A stretch of 64,000 nucleotides of DNA from Betaproteobacteria bacterium (GCA_016720925.1 JADKJR010000003.1:310001-374000); one strand, 5' to 3'. Counted from the stretch's first letter, positions 48,051-59,240 are shown. Numbers and translations: made by a program. The notes: generated by a model from the sequence alone, not told the origin.

Positions 48051-49676
48051 ATGACGATTTACCTTGAGCACTTCGGGCTCAACGAAGCGCCCTTCAAGAT
48101 TACACCGCACACGGAATTTTTCTTTGCCGGCGCAAATCGCGGCGAAACACTGGAGGCGCTTATCTACGCCATTACCAGCGGTGAAGGCATGGTAAAGGTT
48201 ACTGGCGAGGTGGGTGCGGGGAAAACCATGTTGTGCCGGGTGCTGATGGAACGGCTGCCTGATTCCGTTGAGACCATTTACCTGGCAGTTCCGTCACTTG
48301 CGCCGGATGAAATGCTCGCAACGATTGCCGACGATCTCGGCGTGGATGTCCATGGGGGCAACACCACGAAGCTGATTCGTGCGCTGCAGGAGCGCTTGAT
48401 TGCGACCCATGCTCAAGGCAAGCAGGTGGTGGCGCTGATCGACGAAGCGCACGCAATGCCACTGGAGACGTTGGAAGAAATTCGCCTGCTCTCGAATCTC
48501 GAGACCAGTCATGACAAGTTGATGCAAATCGTGCTGTTCGGACAGCCGGAGCTTGATCAACATTTGATGCTTCCCAACATGCGGCAACTGAAGGAGCGCA
48601 TTACCCACAGCTTCAATTTGCTTCCATTGCCCGCGAGGGATATCAAGGATTACCTGAATTTTCGATTACGGGCTGCCGGGTACAAGGGCCCGGATCTTTT
48701 TTCGCCAGATGCGCTGAAGCTGATTGCTGAAGCGTCGGAAGGGCTCACGCGCCGAATCAATATCTATGCGGACAAGACTCTGCTGGCCGCCTATGCAGCC
48801 AATACGCATACCATCACCCCTGATCATGTGCGAGCCGCTATCAGCGACACCCAGATTGTGCTGCCAGGCGCAAAAAATGACCGCAGCCGTTGGTTTGCCG
48901 TTGCCGCGTCACTTCTGGTGGGTAGCGCGATTGGTTTCATGGCGGGCCGGATGACTGCAACGGGCGGCGCTGGGACGGTCGCGCCCCCCACAACGATGGT
49001 GACTACGCCAATCGCCACGAGGGCACCTGAGGTTCCTGCCGCAGGGTCCGCCGCCGTCGTAGGTACGAGTACGAATGTCGCTCCTGCGGCGCAGACCGGT
49101 CCGGATGTGGCAGTTGCGCCAATTGTTGAAACGCCGGGAAGTACGCGAAACACGAACACAGCCACCACGCCAGACGCCAAGACGAAGGACGCTGATGCCC
49201 CCGCCGCGATAGTACTTGCTGCAGTTTCGCGCCCGGACGTGACGCAAAGCACTGCCCCCGTAAATCTTGCCCCAGCCAGCAATCGCGCCCCACCGGAAGC
49301 GGACAAAACATCATCGTCCGACTGGCTGGATGCGCGTATGGATGCCGATGTTTTGCGTTTGGCAGAGCTGCCGGCGGATCGGCATTCAATTCAATTGATG
49401 ACTGCGCATCCTCAAGAAAAATCCGCTATCGAGAATTTTCTGCGGGCCGCCAGCCAAGAACTCAATCCCGATCGAATCATGGTCTACCCTGCCGGCACAA
49501 GCGAAAACCTTCGTGTAAGCGTGCTTTATGGTAGTTTTGTCAAACGCGCGGAGGCAACCGACGAAATGTTGAAGCTTTCCGCCAGGTTGGCCAAATTCAG
49601 GCCCTACGTTCGATCGGTGGGCGCTATCCGGGAAGACCTGCGGCCGCGCACCGACAAAGTCGCCGGTAGCAAGTAG
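48051..49676 (+). CDS. mshM: ExeA/MshM-like AAA+ ATPase with periplasmic C-terminal extension
   Basis: 541 residues. It begins YLEHFGLNEAPFKITPHTEF, the usual ExeA/MshM opening. Walker A GEVGAGKT (52-59) and Walker B VALIDEAHAM (about 128-137) are intact, and the ATPase domain runs to about residue 270. One membrane helix (WFAVAASLLVGSAIGFMAG) follows, then a long Ala/Pro/Thr-rich linker and a C-terminal SPOR-like region (about 455-541). The layout suggests cytoplasmic ATP hydrolysis coupled to a peptidoglycan-facing tail that helps secretin assembly. It is first gene of the pilus cluster, 51 bases after the regulator. Confidence 0.82.
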   Translation: MTIYLEHFGLNEAPFKITPHTEFFFAGANRGETLEALIYAITSGEGMVKVTGEVGAGKTMLCRVLMERLPDSVETIYLAVPSLAPDEMLATIADDLGVDVHGGNTTKLIRALQERLIATHAQGKQVVALIDEAHAMPLETLEEIRLLSNLETSHDKLMQIVLFGQPELDQHLMLPNMRQLKERITHSFNLLPLPARDIKDYLNFRLRAAGYKGPDLFSPDALKLIAEASEGLTRRINIYADKTLLAAYAANTHTITPDHVRAAISDTQIVLPGAKNDRSRWFAVAASLLVGSAIGFMAGRMTATGGAGTVAPPTTMVTTPIATRAPEVPAAGSAAVVGTSTNVAPAAQTGPDVAVAPIVETPGSTRNTNTATTPDAKTKDADAPAAIVLAAVSRPDVTQSTAPVNLAPASNRAPPEADKTSSSDWLDARMDADVLRLAELPADRHSIQLMTAHPQEKSAIENFLRAASQELNPDRIMVYPAGTSENLRVSVLYGSFVKRAEATDEMLKLSARLAKFRPYVRSVGAIREDLRPRTDKVAGSK

Positions 49677-49848
49677 CTGGGGCGCACTTCAGACGGACAA
49701 TTTCGCAGCTAAAGTTATTTTTGCAGAACACCGTCCAACCCATTGCTTTTATTGGCTAATCCTTTTATAAAGGTAATTGGAGAATTCGCAGAGCACTAAC
49801 ACCCGCGAACGTGTTGGTCCCGAAGCAAGAAATTCGAGCGGATGCAAA

Positions 49849-51845
49849 ATGCAACTTCCGTCAAGAAAGATAACGCGAACCATGATGTTGACGCAGAGGC
49901 CACTCAAGCAGTTTCACCATCAACCGGCACGGTTGATTGAAAGTCCACGTATCTGGGCGAGCCTCGGAATCTGCGTGTTCGCTCTTGCTGGTTGTGGTAC
50001 GCAGCCTGTTGCACGGACTGACGGACATCTTCAGGCTGATCCGTCGGCCCACTTGACGCAATCCAGCAAAAATGGTGCTGCCGCCACCGTGAACGCGGTG
50101 CCCGACCCGGTTCGTCAGGTACCGTTGCCGCCGCCGCCGCGGCCCCGCGTCGACGAAGTGAAGTATTCCGTCACCGTGAACAACGTGCCGGTCCAGGAGC
50201 TGATGTTTGCGATTGGCCGCGACACGAAAGTGAATATTGATATTCATCCCGGCATTGAAGGGCGCGTAACGCTGAACGCGATCGACCAGACGCTGAAGCA
50301 GATCCTGACGCGGGTATCGAAGCAGGTGGATATGCGTTGGGAGGTAGACGGGCCAAATATCGTGGTCAAGCCCGATTCGCCCTATCTGAAAATCTACAAA
50401 GTGGATTACGTCAACATGCAGCGCGATACGACGAGTTCCATAGGCGTCCAGACGCAGGTAGTTGGTCCTAGCACGGGAGCCGCGGGCGGCGCGACTGGCG
50501 GCGGCGCGGGGCAAAATAGTTCGATCGTGAAACTCGAAAATACCAGCAAGAACAAATTCTGGGAAACACTCGACAAAAATATAAAGGACATGCTGCGCGA
50601 AACGGACAAATTACTCCCGGAAGGCAGTTCCGAGACATTTACGCAAACGCGTTCCCAGGGCGTGAGTGCCAGCAACCGTCCGCAATCTGCGACTCAACGC
50701 CGCGCCGCCGGCCAAACAGGCTCAGGGGTCAAACGACCACTACCGGCCGGGCGTCGCGGAACGATTGGCACAGGCAAGAAGCGGTCTCGCAGACCCTGAC
50801 CTTTCGTGAAGCCGCATCGGTCATCATGAATCCGGAAACGGGCACCTTGGCGATGCGCGCCACCTCGCGGCAACATGAAAAAGTTTGCGAATTCATCGAG
50901 CAGATCAGCGGCTCCTCGCGTCGCCAAGTCCTGGTCGAGGCGACCGTTGTCGAAGTCGTTGCTGAACGACGACTATCAATCGGGCGTTGATTGGTCTGCC
51001 TCGGCCTGCAGGGGCTGGGCTATACCATCAAACAGAGCTTTACGGCGACAAATCTTGCGGCATCTGCCATTCTTTCGCTTCAATACCGCAATCCCAATGC
51101 TGCGGCGGGTGGGGATATCAGCAGCACGGTGAAACTGCTGAATTCATTCGGCAATACGCGGGTCCTTTCCAGCCCGAAAATCATGACGCTGAACAATCAG
51201 ACGGCCGTTATGCGCGTGGTGGAAAACACGATTTACTTTACCGTGAAGGCAAAACCCGGTACCGTTACCGACCAGCGGACAACACGACCACCGTTTACCA
51301 ACATCTCGACCCCAAACGTTGTCCCCGAGGGTTTCGTGATGAACGTTACGCCCCAGATCAGCGAGAATGACATCATCAATCTGAATATTCGCCCGAGCGT
51401 TACGCGGATCACGAAATTTGTAAACGATCCCAATCCGGATCTCAATAGAACAGGTTCGGTTCCCAATCTCGTTCCGCAAATTCAGACGCGCGAATTCGAA
51501 ACCATGATGCGGGTTGCGAGCGGGCAAACAGCAATACTCGGCGGCTTGATGCAGGATAGTTTTCAGGCTAGCCGGGACGGATTGCCTATTTTGGCGCGCA
51601 TTCCGGTTTTGGGAGATGCTGTCAGCTATCGCAATGATACGGGCAAGAAAAGCGAATTGGTCGTATTCATTCGTGCGCTTGTTATCCGCGAAGCAAGCGT
51701 GGACTCTGACCTGTCTGACTACAAAAAGTACCTGCCGGATGCGCAGTTCTTCAAGGATGCCTCACCGTCAGTCGACGTGATGAATCCGCATTCGTACCAG
51801 CCAAATCCAGTCGTGCCTGAAGGGGAGCCAAGGAAAGCGCCATGA
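49849..51845 (+). pseudogene. mshL: MSHA/type IV pilus secretin MshL, frameshifted as sequenced
   Basis: The N-terminal part has a lipobox-like signal (GICVFALAGC) and the secretin short domain (SVTVNNVPVQELMFAIGRDTKVN, VDMRWEVDGPNIVV). The middle (TLTFREAASVIMNPETGTLA, RRQVLVEATVVEVV) is in a second frame. The secretin core from about 50991 (NTRVLSSPKIMTLNNQTAVM, EGFVMNVTPQIS, GQTAILGGLMQDS, DLSDYKKYLPDAQFF) is in a third. At least three indels lie near 50690-50740, 50955 and 50990. Sequence between breaks is clean. An upstream in-frame TTG at 49777 is not preferred. The end overlaps the next gene by ATGA. Confidence 0.8.
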
Positions 51846-53311
51846 GCCTGCTCCTCGATGCGCTCAAACGTGCCGAGGAGGCCAAACGCGCCAAACTGTC
51901 CAGTGAATCCGAGCCCGATCCACTCGATTTTGCGGCAATAAGGCGGTTGGCCGATGCCGAATCGGCCTCCACATCAAGGCCTGAATCGTCTGCCGCCGCT
52001 GATGCCGGACCGTCGGATTTCAATCTGGAAGACTACAAAGAAGTTATCGCGCCCAGGGCAAGTAGCCAAACATCCTTTGCGAAAAAATCCGTCACAAATG
52101 ATCCGCAACGCGGCCCCGAACTTCGTCTCGAAAATTTCACCGACCACAAAACTGCAGAAAAAGCCGACGATCAGTTTGCGCGCGCACCGTCGGTAACGGC
52201 TAGTCCAGGAATGCAGTCCAGACTCGATGCGACCCGGGTCGACGCGGCTCAATCGCGTCCTACCGCGCGAAACGCATTTGTTGCAAAGCACTCGGCCAGC
52301 GCCGACAAAGACTCGAAAAAGAAATGGTTGCTACCGCTGATCGCCATAGCCCTGCTGGCAGTGGGCGGTGGTGGCTGGTACGTTTGGAATGAAGTCAATC
52401 GCATGTCCCGGCCTGCCGCCATGAACATCGCGGCACGGCCGGCAATGACGCTGCCTGCGGCGCAGCCGACAACCGGCCAACCGGGTGCAAGACAATCCGA
52501 CGAAAGTGCGTCCAAATCAGGATTGACAGTGTTGCCTGCAGTGCCGCCGCTGCCGCCATTGCTGCCGCCAGCGGCAGAACAGACCTTGCTGCCAAAACTT
52601 CCCCCGCGAGTGACGGCAGGCACGACGATGCGTCTCACGGAGCGTGAAGCTATGGTGAAGTCGCTGAAGGATGCGCCGGTGTCAAAGGAAGCCCGCGTCG
52701 AGCTGAAGTTCGCGCGGTCGGTTGAAGCGCCAGCAGTCAATTCGGAACTCACTGACGCTTACGAGGCGCTGAAAAACGCCGACTATCCGCGGGCACGGAC
52801 ACTGTACGCAAAGCTGGTGCAGGCGGATTCTTCAAGCGCGGATGCGCAACTTGGGATGGCGACCGTTCTTGCGCGCATGGGTGAATTGGCGTTGGCGGCG
52901 CGCCACTATCGGCAAGTATTGGTGATCGATCCGCGCAATGGCGCGGCACTTGCAGGTTTGTTGGCCGTGCGCGATTCAAGGTCGCCTTCGCTGGAAGTCG
53001 AACTCAAGACGCTGGTAGGCCGGAATCCGGAAGCGGCGTCGTTACGTTTTACGCTCGGCAATCTGTATGCAGCAGAGCGGCGCTGGGTGGAAGCACAGCA
53101 AGCCTACTTTGAAGCCTACCGGTTGGAGTCCGAAAATGCCGACTATCTTTACAATCTGGCGGTCAGCCTCGATCATTTGAAGCAGCCCAAACTGGCGCTT
53201 GAATATTATCTGGCGGGCAGGCAGCGCAGCCAAAATCAGGTGGACAATTTGACACCGCCGCCGTGTCCTGTCGCGTCAAGGATCCTCACGACCGATTCCC
53301 GTAATAACTGA
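51842..53311 (+). CDS. TPR-containing pilus biogenesis protein, MshN-like
   Basis: 489 residues. It starts MSLLLDALKRAEEAKRAK, the recognisable GspB/MshN-type cytoplasmic helix. One membrane segment (WLLPLIAIALLAVGGGGWYVW, around residue 161-181) leads to a Pro-rich periplasmic linker and four to five TPR-like repeats (about 315-465). Near 53240 the homologous-looking tail shifts frame (GQFDTAAVSCRVKD in another frame, stopping at 53304), so the last 20-odd residues given here are doubtful. Confidence 0.78.
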   Translation: MSLLLDALKRAEEAKRAKLSSESEPDPLDFAAIRRLADAESASTSRPESSAAADAGPSDFNLEDYKEVIAPRASSQTSFAKKSVTNDPQRGPELRLENFTDHKTAEKADDQFARAPSVTASPGMQSRLDATRVDAAQSRPTARNAFVAKHSASADKDSKKKWLLPLIAIALLAVGGGGWYVWNEVNRMSRPAAMNIAARPAMTLPAAQPTTGQPGARQSDESASKSGLTVLPAVPPLPPLLPPAAEQTLLPKLPPRVTAGTTMRLTEREAMVKSLKDAPVSKEARVELKFARSVEAPAVNSELTDAYEALKNADYPRARTLYAKLVQADSSSADAQLGMATVLARMGELALAARHYRQVLVIDPRNGAALAGLLAVRDSRSPSLEVELKTLVGRNPEAASLRFTLGNLYAAERRWVEAQQAYFEAYRLESENADYLYNLAVSLDHLKQPKLALEYYLAGRQRSQNQVDNLTPPPCPVASRILTTDSRNN

Positions 53312-53400
53312 GGCGGCATGGGTACAGCGAATAAAGTGCATCATCGAGGCATTGAGTCGCGTCTTCAGGGCCTCGGTCGGGTTGTTACAATCGACCTGTC

Positions 53401-55163
53401 GTGTCAACACGGATTTTTGCATCTAGCGATGTCGCGCGTCTGCAACCAATGGATCAAATGAACGCCCCCGTTACCCAACTGCCGCTTGGCCAGACGCTAC
53501 TTGCGCGCGGCGTGATCTCGCCCGACCAGCTGAATATCGCGCTGACCGAACAACGCAAGTCAAAAACTGCGCTAGGCAAGATACTTGTTCGCCTGGGTTT
53601 TGTGACCGAAGCGACGATTCGCGACACGCTTTCGGAGAGCCTTGGACAAGTCGCCATCGAGCTGTCCAATACCATCATCGACCACAATGCACTTGCACTC
53701 GTGCCGAAAGACATCGCGCGCCGCTACCAGGTATTGCCGGTCGATTACGACCAGCAGGCGCGCAAGCTCTTGCTGGCGGTGGCGGACCCCTCGAACGTCG
53801 TGGCACTCGATCAGATTCGCGCGCTCATCAAGGATGATGTGCGTATCGAACAGGTGCTTGCGCGCGAATCCGATATTTCGATCGGCATCGAGCAGCACTA
53901 CGGTTTCGAACTATCCATCGACGGCATCCTGAATGAGATTGAAACGGGAGAAATCGATTACCAGAGTCTGGCGACGGAGTTTGACGAATATAGCCAACCG
54001 GTGGTCCGACTGGTCGATGCACTGCTGAACGATGCCGTCAAGCGCAGCGCGTCCGACATTCACTTCGAGCCGGAGCAGGGATTTCTGCGCATCCGCTACC
54101 GCATAGACGGCGTGTTGAGACAGATCCGATCGCTACACAAGAATTATTGGTCGGCGATGGTCGTGCGATTGAAAGTCATCAGCGGCATGAATATTGCGGA
54201 AACCCGCGCGCCACAGGATGGACGTATTTCCTTGAGCCTGTCTGGCCGCCCGGTGGACTTTCGTGTGTCCGCGCAACCGACCACGCACGGCGAGAACATC
54301 GTGCTACGCATCTTGATCGGCAAAAGGGCATTGTCCCGCTGGAAGATCTGGGATTGCAGGAAGATGAATTGAAGATGCTGCGGCTGATGATGGCGCGGCC
54401 TGAAGGCATTATTCTGGTGACCGGTCCAACAGGCTCCGGAAAGACCACCACGCTCTATTCGATCCTGAACCACGTCAACACCGAAGGCGTGAATATCATG
54501 ACGCTGGAGGATCCGGTCGAATATCCGATGGCCATGATCCGCCAGACGTCGGTAAATGAATCGGCCAAGCTCGATTTTGCAAGCGGCATCCGTTCGATGA
54601 TGCGCCAGGATCCGGACGTAATTCTGGTCGGTGAGATTCGCGATCAGGAAACCGCCGAAATGGCATTTCGCGCCGCCATGACCGGCCATCAGGGTACTCG
54701 ACTCTGCACACGAATTCGGCCATTGGCGCCATTCCGCGCTTGCAGGATCTGGGCGTGCTGCCGGACATCATGGCGGGAAACATTATCGGTGTCGTTGCGC
54801 AACGCCTCATGCGGCGTGCGCGCAGGCATTGCCGTGAGCCTTACCGTCCTGACGACGAACTGACGCTGAAGATACTTGGTGTCGACCCGGGATGGAAAGG
54901 GAAAGATATTCCGCGCCGCCGGGTGTGAGGAATGCGATAACACCGGCTATCGCGGGCGTTTGGCCATCATGGAGCTATTCAAGATGAATGGCGATATGGA
55001 TGAACTCATCGCGCGCCGGGCAACTGGCCGGGAAATTCGCGAAGCCGCGCGCCGGACCGGCTTTCGCACGCTGGCCGAAGATGCGGTATCACGGGTACTG
55101 GCGGGGCAGACGAGTCTCGAGGAAATTACCCGGATCGTCGACCTGACAGACCGCGTGGCGTAG
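53401..55163 (+). pseudogene. mshE: GspE/MshE-type pilus assembly ATPase, frameshifted as sequenced
   Basis: The N-terminal MshEN-like domain (LGQTLLARGVISPDQLNIAL, RLGFVTEATIRDTLSESLGQ) and N2 domain (SASDIHFEPEQGFLRIRYRIDG) are in one frame to about 54310. Walker A GPTGSGKTTTLYSIL, TLEDPVEYPM and DPDVILVGEIRDQETAEMA are in a second, to about 54695. LHTNSAIGAIPRLQDLGVLP is in a third. The zinc region CEECDNTGYRGR follows after another shift near 54903. Causes read as loss of G (TTGGATC to TTGATC), loss of T, and gain of G. Start codon choice (GTG 53401, ATG 53449 or 53458) is open. It is the pilus extension motor. Confidence 0.82.
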
Positions 55164-55181
55164 CCTGAAGGCGCAGCGAAA

Positions 55182-56434
55182 TGGCTTACTCTTACCGCGC
55201 AATCGACGACACGGGCCAAGTTCGTCGGGGCATGCCGACGCGCTCAACCCGGTCGATCTGGAAATGCGCCTGAAGAGACTCGGGCTGGATCTGGTGACCT
55301 TTCAGTCGATCAAGAAGTCCACGCTCATGCGCGCGCGGCGCGTGTCGCGCAAGGAACTGATCACGTTTTGTTTCCACATGGATCAATTGATGCGTGCGGG
55401 CGTGCCAATCATTGATGCGCTTGACCGATTTGCGGGACACGGTCGAAAACGACGGCTTCAAGGCAACGTTGCCAGCGTCCTGGAAGACGTTGAGGGTGGT
55501 CTCAAGCTCTCCGATGCAATGGCGGAACACCCGCAGGCATTCGACCAAGTGTTTGTGGCACTGATCCGGACCGGTGAGCAGTCTGGCCAGTTGCCCGAGG
55601 TACTCTCGAAACTCACCGAGAACCTGAAATGGCAGGACGAACTGACCGCCCAGGTGCGCAGGCCATGATGTACCCGATTTTCGCGGGCACGGTGATATTT
55701 GGTGTGGTTTTCCTGCTGATGGTGTTCCTTGTCCCGCAACTTGGCCAGACAATGAAAGCATTGACGCCGAATCCGCCTGCCTCCACCATGGCGCTGATCG
55801 CAGTATCCCTGGTTATGCAGAAGTACTGGTTCCTGTTTATTGGTGTGCCGATTGTTGTTGTGGTCGCGGCCCTCGTCACCGCCAAGAGCAGTGATGATGC
55901 GAAATACTGGATTGATGGAATGATGTTGAAGCTGCCGATCGTGGGGCCATTGATGACGAAAATCATCCTCGCACGATTCTCGACGTATTTTGCGCTGATG
56001 TATCAGTCAGATTGGGCGTGCTCGATTGCATCCACATTTCCGAAAAAATCGTCGGTAATCGCGTCATTGAAGAAGGGCTGCAACGCGTCGGCCGCGAAAT
56101 CAACGACGGTACCGGCATCAGCCAGGCGTTCCAGAATGCGCGCTTGTTCCCGCCACTTGTGCTGCGCATGCTGAGAGTTGGGGAATCAACCGGCGGACTT
56201 GATACTTCGCTGCTGAATGTGAGTTATTTTTATAATCGTGACGTCAAGGAACAGATGAGTCGATTGCAGGAAATGATTCAACCGATTCTGACCGTGGTGC
56301 TGGGCGGGGTTCTGATCGGCATTCTGGTGACCGTATTCAAACCGATGTACGACGTCATCGCAAAATCAAGTTCTGATACGAAGCGAAGCGCAAAACGTGG
56401 CCAAACACTCTTTACCTCACCAACGACAAAATGA
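55182..56434 (+). pseudogene. mshG: GspF/MshG-type inner-membrane platform protein, frameshifted as sequenced
   Basis: It starts MAYSYRAIDDTGQVRRG, then shifts near 55232 (a G lost, ATGGCC to ATGCC) into DALNPVDLEMRLKRLGLDL. Two GspF domains follow: KELITFCFHMDQLMRAGVPI with GGLKLSDAMAEHPQAF, and, after shifts near 55662 and 56010, ISQAFQNARLFPPLVLRMLR with GESTGGLDTSLLNVSYFYN. Three membrane segments are visible (about 55672, 55830 and 56290). All three breaks fit loss of one G. The platform protein connects the motor ATPase to pilin polymerisation. Confidence 0.82.
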
Positions 56435-58026
56435 TCGCGCTCATCTGGAAAGGTGGCGCCATTGTCGAACGTGAGGTATTTAATTCAACCGATGCTGACT
56501 CGGTGGCATTTGCCGAGTATATTGCCCGTCACCACGAAGTGCCGACTGCGTCGTGACGGATTTGATCGAGGAGGATTTCCGCCTCGACACGGTACCGCAT
56601 TTGCGCGGCGGTGATCAGGACGCCATCCTCGGGCGCAAGCTCGCCCAGTTATACCGCGCCACCACCTTTCGCCATGCCATCGTCCAGGAACGGGAGACCG
56701 AAAGGAGAAGGGATGATCGCGTGCTGTATCACGCCATCACCAATCCCGATCTGGTAAAACCCTGGCTTGCCGCGCTGGAGCATGCGGAGGTGCCACTGGA
56801 GGGCGTCTCCTCGTCGGCGGTGCTATCGGTTCGCCTGCCAGGCGTACTGAATATCTTTTTTGCACATACGCTGCTCGTGACGATTGTTCCGGATTTCGGG
56901 CTGCGTCAAACGTACTTCCAGAACAAACATGTCAAATTCAGCCGCCTGACGCCGATCATCGACGACGAAGGGTCAGTCCGTCGGCGCGCTGATCGCAGCC
57001 GAGACCAGTCGTACCTGGCACTACCTGATACCTTGCGCAATTTCGCCGGCGGCGAAACGCCGGAAGTGTGCATCCTGGTGCATGCGCGAGATCATGAAAT
57101 GGTCGCGGAGGCTATTCGCGCCTTGCCGCTGTTGAAGTATCGATTCCGGATATTGGCGAAGTCGTGGCCAAGATCAAGCTGAAACCTTCGCCGACGTCAT
57201 CGCATGCGGAAGAAGTGCTGGTTCATCTCTATGCCCAAGGCAAAGTAGAAAATCACTTTGCCGAAAAAGAGCCGATGCGCTTTGCGCGATATCGCCGCGC
57301 CAAGATTGGATTGTATGGATTGACGGCGGGGTTGTTGGCCATTGGCGCGGCCGGCGCGGCTTTCAATCTTTACCAGACGGCCACCATGTCTTCGGTGATA
57401 GACCAGCGCAGTCAATTCGTGCGTACGATTCAGTCCGAATATCAGGCTATCTCCAAAGCCATGGAAGGGCAAACCAGCGCCACAGACACCGTTCGGGACG
57501 CCAGCACTTTTTCAGGGCGCAGATCTGCCAGCAGTCTCCGTCGCCCGCTTCGCTTCTCAAGGATCTTGCGTTGGTGTGGACCGAGTTTCCCGACATGCGA
57601 TTGTTGCAAGCGGTTTGGGCGCCAAACCAGGATTCGGGTTTCGTGCCCCCGTATGACGCGGTGGCCGCACCCGTTGCGCAGAACATCAGATCGGAAGTCA
57701 GACTCGCGCCCGGTGCACCACAATCAACCGCCGGTGCGGCCATCAATGCGATGGACGCGGATCCGCCGTTGCCGGGCGGCAAGTACGAGGTGTTGATCAT
57801 TGACGCGGCGGTCACCCGCTTTCGGGGGGATTATCGTGCCGCCATTGCCGATATCGAACGCATGGTCGAGCGGCTGAACAAGGCACCGAACATGAAAACG
57901 GAAATCGTGAAATTGCCGATAGACGTGAAACCGACGGCGATTCTGCGTGCCACGACGCCAACAGCGTCAGAAGCAAGCGAAGTGAGATTTACGTTGAAAA
58001 TCACCCGTAACCGGGAGATCACATGA
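56431..58026 (+). pseudogene. PilM/PilN-like pilus inner-membrane protein (conserved betaproteobacterial type), frameshifted as sequenced
   Basis: The coding trace starts YLTNDKMIALIWKGG, continues TDLIEEDFRLDTVPHLRGGD and LYHAITNPDLVKPWLAALEH, then a PilN-like membrane helix (IGLYGLTAGLLAIGAAGAAF) and a periplasmic domain ending FTLKITRNREIT. Breaks lie near 56548, 56962, 57030, 57143 and in the five-T run at 57508-57512. Between 56962 and 57030 two opposite indels leave the reading frame open but encode a wrong 20-odd-residue stretch; the shifted frame gives QSVGALIAAETSRTWHYL. The start is unclear; the ATG at 56431 overlaps the mshG stop. The restored protein would be near 530 residues. 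Confidence 0.7.
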
Positions 58027-58743
58027 CCGCTAAAGCCTCAAGCGGAGCCTTCAGGGCGCTGCGGTTTGCCGGCCTCGTCGCACTTTCCGGCCTGGGCGTC
58101 GCCATTTTCCTGGTGAGCGGCAGCTATCTATTCTGGCAATCGGAAACGAATTCCGAGGTCGTCTCTCAGCGCAATTTGCAGGAGCTGCGTAATCGGCTGG
58201 AGACACTCAAGCGCGAGCGTGCGGACCTGCAAGGATCCGAAGAGACTTACAAGAGCCTCGTCGAGCGCGGCGCGTTTGCGCCGGAACACCGATTGGACCT
58301 GATCGAGGCGCTTGCTGAATTGAAGAGGCGCCACAAGCTGCTGGGACTTGAATATGAGGTGGCGCCGCAGCGGCCGCTTAAATTTGCGACCGGCGTCAAC
58401 TATTCATCTGTCGGCATCATGGCCAGCCGCGTGCACATGAAGATTCAGGCGTATCACGATGGTGATCTGGTGGTTTTCTGGATGAATTTCCGCGCATCCA
58501 GCGTGGCTTTTCCCCATCGACAAATGTTCCATCAAGCGTGCGGCCGGCGCTGAACAGCGAGCGGCGGCAACGGCAGGATTGACTGCGCTGCCGGCAGCAG
58601 GATCAGCAACGCCGCCCGTGGCACCATCGAATGCAGTGGCTGCCACCATCGAAGCGGATTGCACGCTTGAATGGATTACGCTCGTCGACAAGAGCAAGCC
58701 CGCGAATTTGCAGGCCGCCGCCGAATCGCGAAAACCGCTATGA
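58023..58743 (+). pseudogene. PilO/MshJ-like inner-membrane protein, frameshifted as sequenced
   Basis: One N-terminal membrane helix (FAGLVALSGLGVAIFLVSGSY) is followed by a coiled coil (NLQELRNRLETLKRERADLQ) and a ferredoxin-like region, as in PilO and MshJ. The ATG overlaps the previous stop (ATGA). Near 58475-58478 and 58509-58512 T-runs appear short by one base. Restoring both gives VVFLDEFPRIQRGFFPIDKC and an end at the TGA of 58741-58743. The last part has several Cys, including SIKRAAGAEQ region CTLEW. Confidence 0.65.
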
Positions 58744-59204
58744 ACATATTTGAGAAATCGCTGATGCTGGCTGTTCTGGTTGTCGCAACGGAAGGCATCG
58801 CGCAAACCAACAACGTGCAGGTAACAGCGCCTTCGTCTGTCGACAAGATTGCACCGGTGACACAGCCTTTGGCGGGAACATTGTTATTTGGCCGCGAACA
58901 GCGTGACCAAATGGATCGCGTGCGAAAGGTTGGCGCGGTCGCGGTGATCGATGATGAGGGTGTTTTGGTTGAACCTGCCGTATCGGTTTTGAATGGGTTT
59001 GTTAAGCGTAGCGATGGGCAAACCACCATTTGGGTGGATGGGCAGGCTCGCTACAATGCGCAGGGTGATGGTGTACGACGTTTGCAGCCGCAGGATGTCG
59101 GTGGTGAAAATGAGCGTCAAGTTTTATTGAAGGATACCGACACTCCGGTGGTGGATCATCGCGCGTCAAGTCGCGGGTCAAGCGGCAAAGCCGGCCACCT
59201 TTAA
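58740..59204 (+). CDS. Small periplasmic protein, MshK/PilP-like
   Basis: 154 residues from the ATG at 58740, which overlaps the upstream TGA (ATGA). A signal peptide (MNIFEKSLMLAVLVVATEGIA) is followed by a short domain with LAGTLLFGREQRDQMDRVRK and the repeated beta pattern VLNGFVKRSDGQTTIWVDGQ. Size, signal peptide and order after the PilO-like gene fit MshK or PilP, which bridges inner-membrane pilus parts to the secretin. Identity is inferred mainly from context. Confidence 0.6.
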   Translation: MNIFEKSLMLAVLVVATEGIAQTNNVQVTAPSSVDKIAPVTQPLAGTLLFGREQRDQMDRVRKVGAVAVIDDEGVLVEPAVSVLNGFVKRSDGQTTIWVDGQARYNAQGDGVRRLQPQDVGGENERQVLLKDTDTPVVDHRASSRGSSGKAGHL

Positions 59205-59240
59205 GGAGTCGGCCAGCACTAGGAAGCGGACGTTGAACGA

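Noticed and set aside
54300..54910. Programmed frameshifting in mshE
   Set aside because: Three shifts in different directions, without slippery heptamers or a following structure, and similar breaks in all neighbours; error or decay is simpler.
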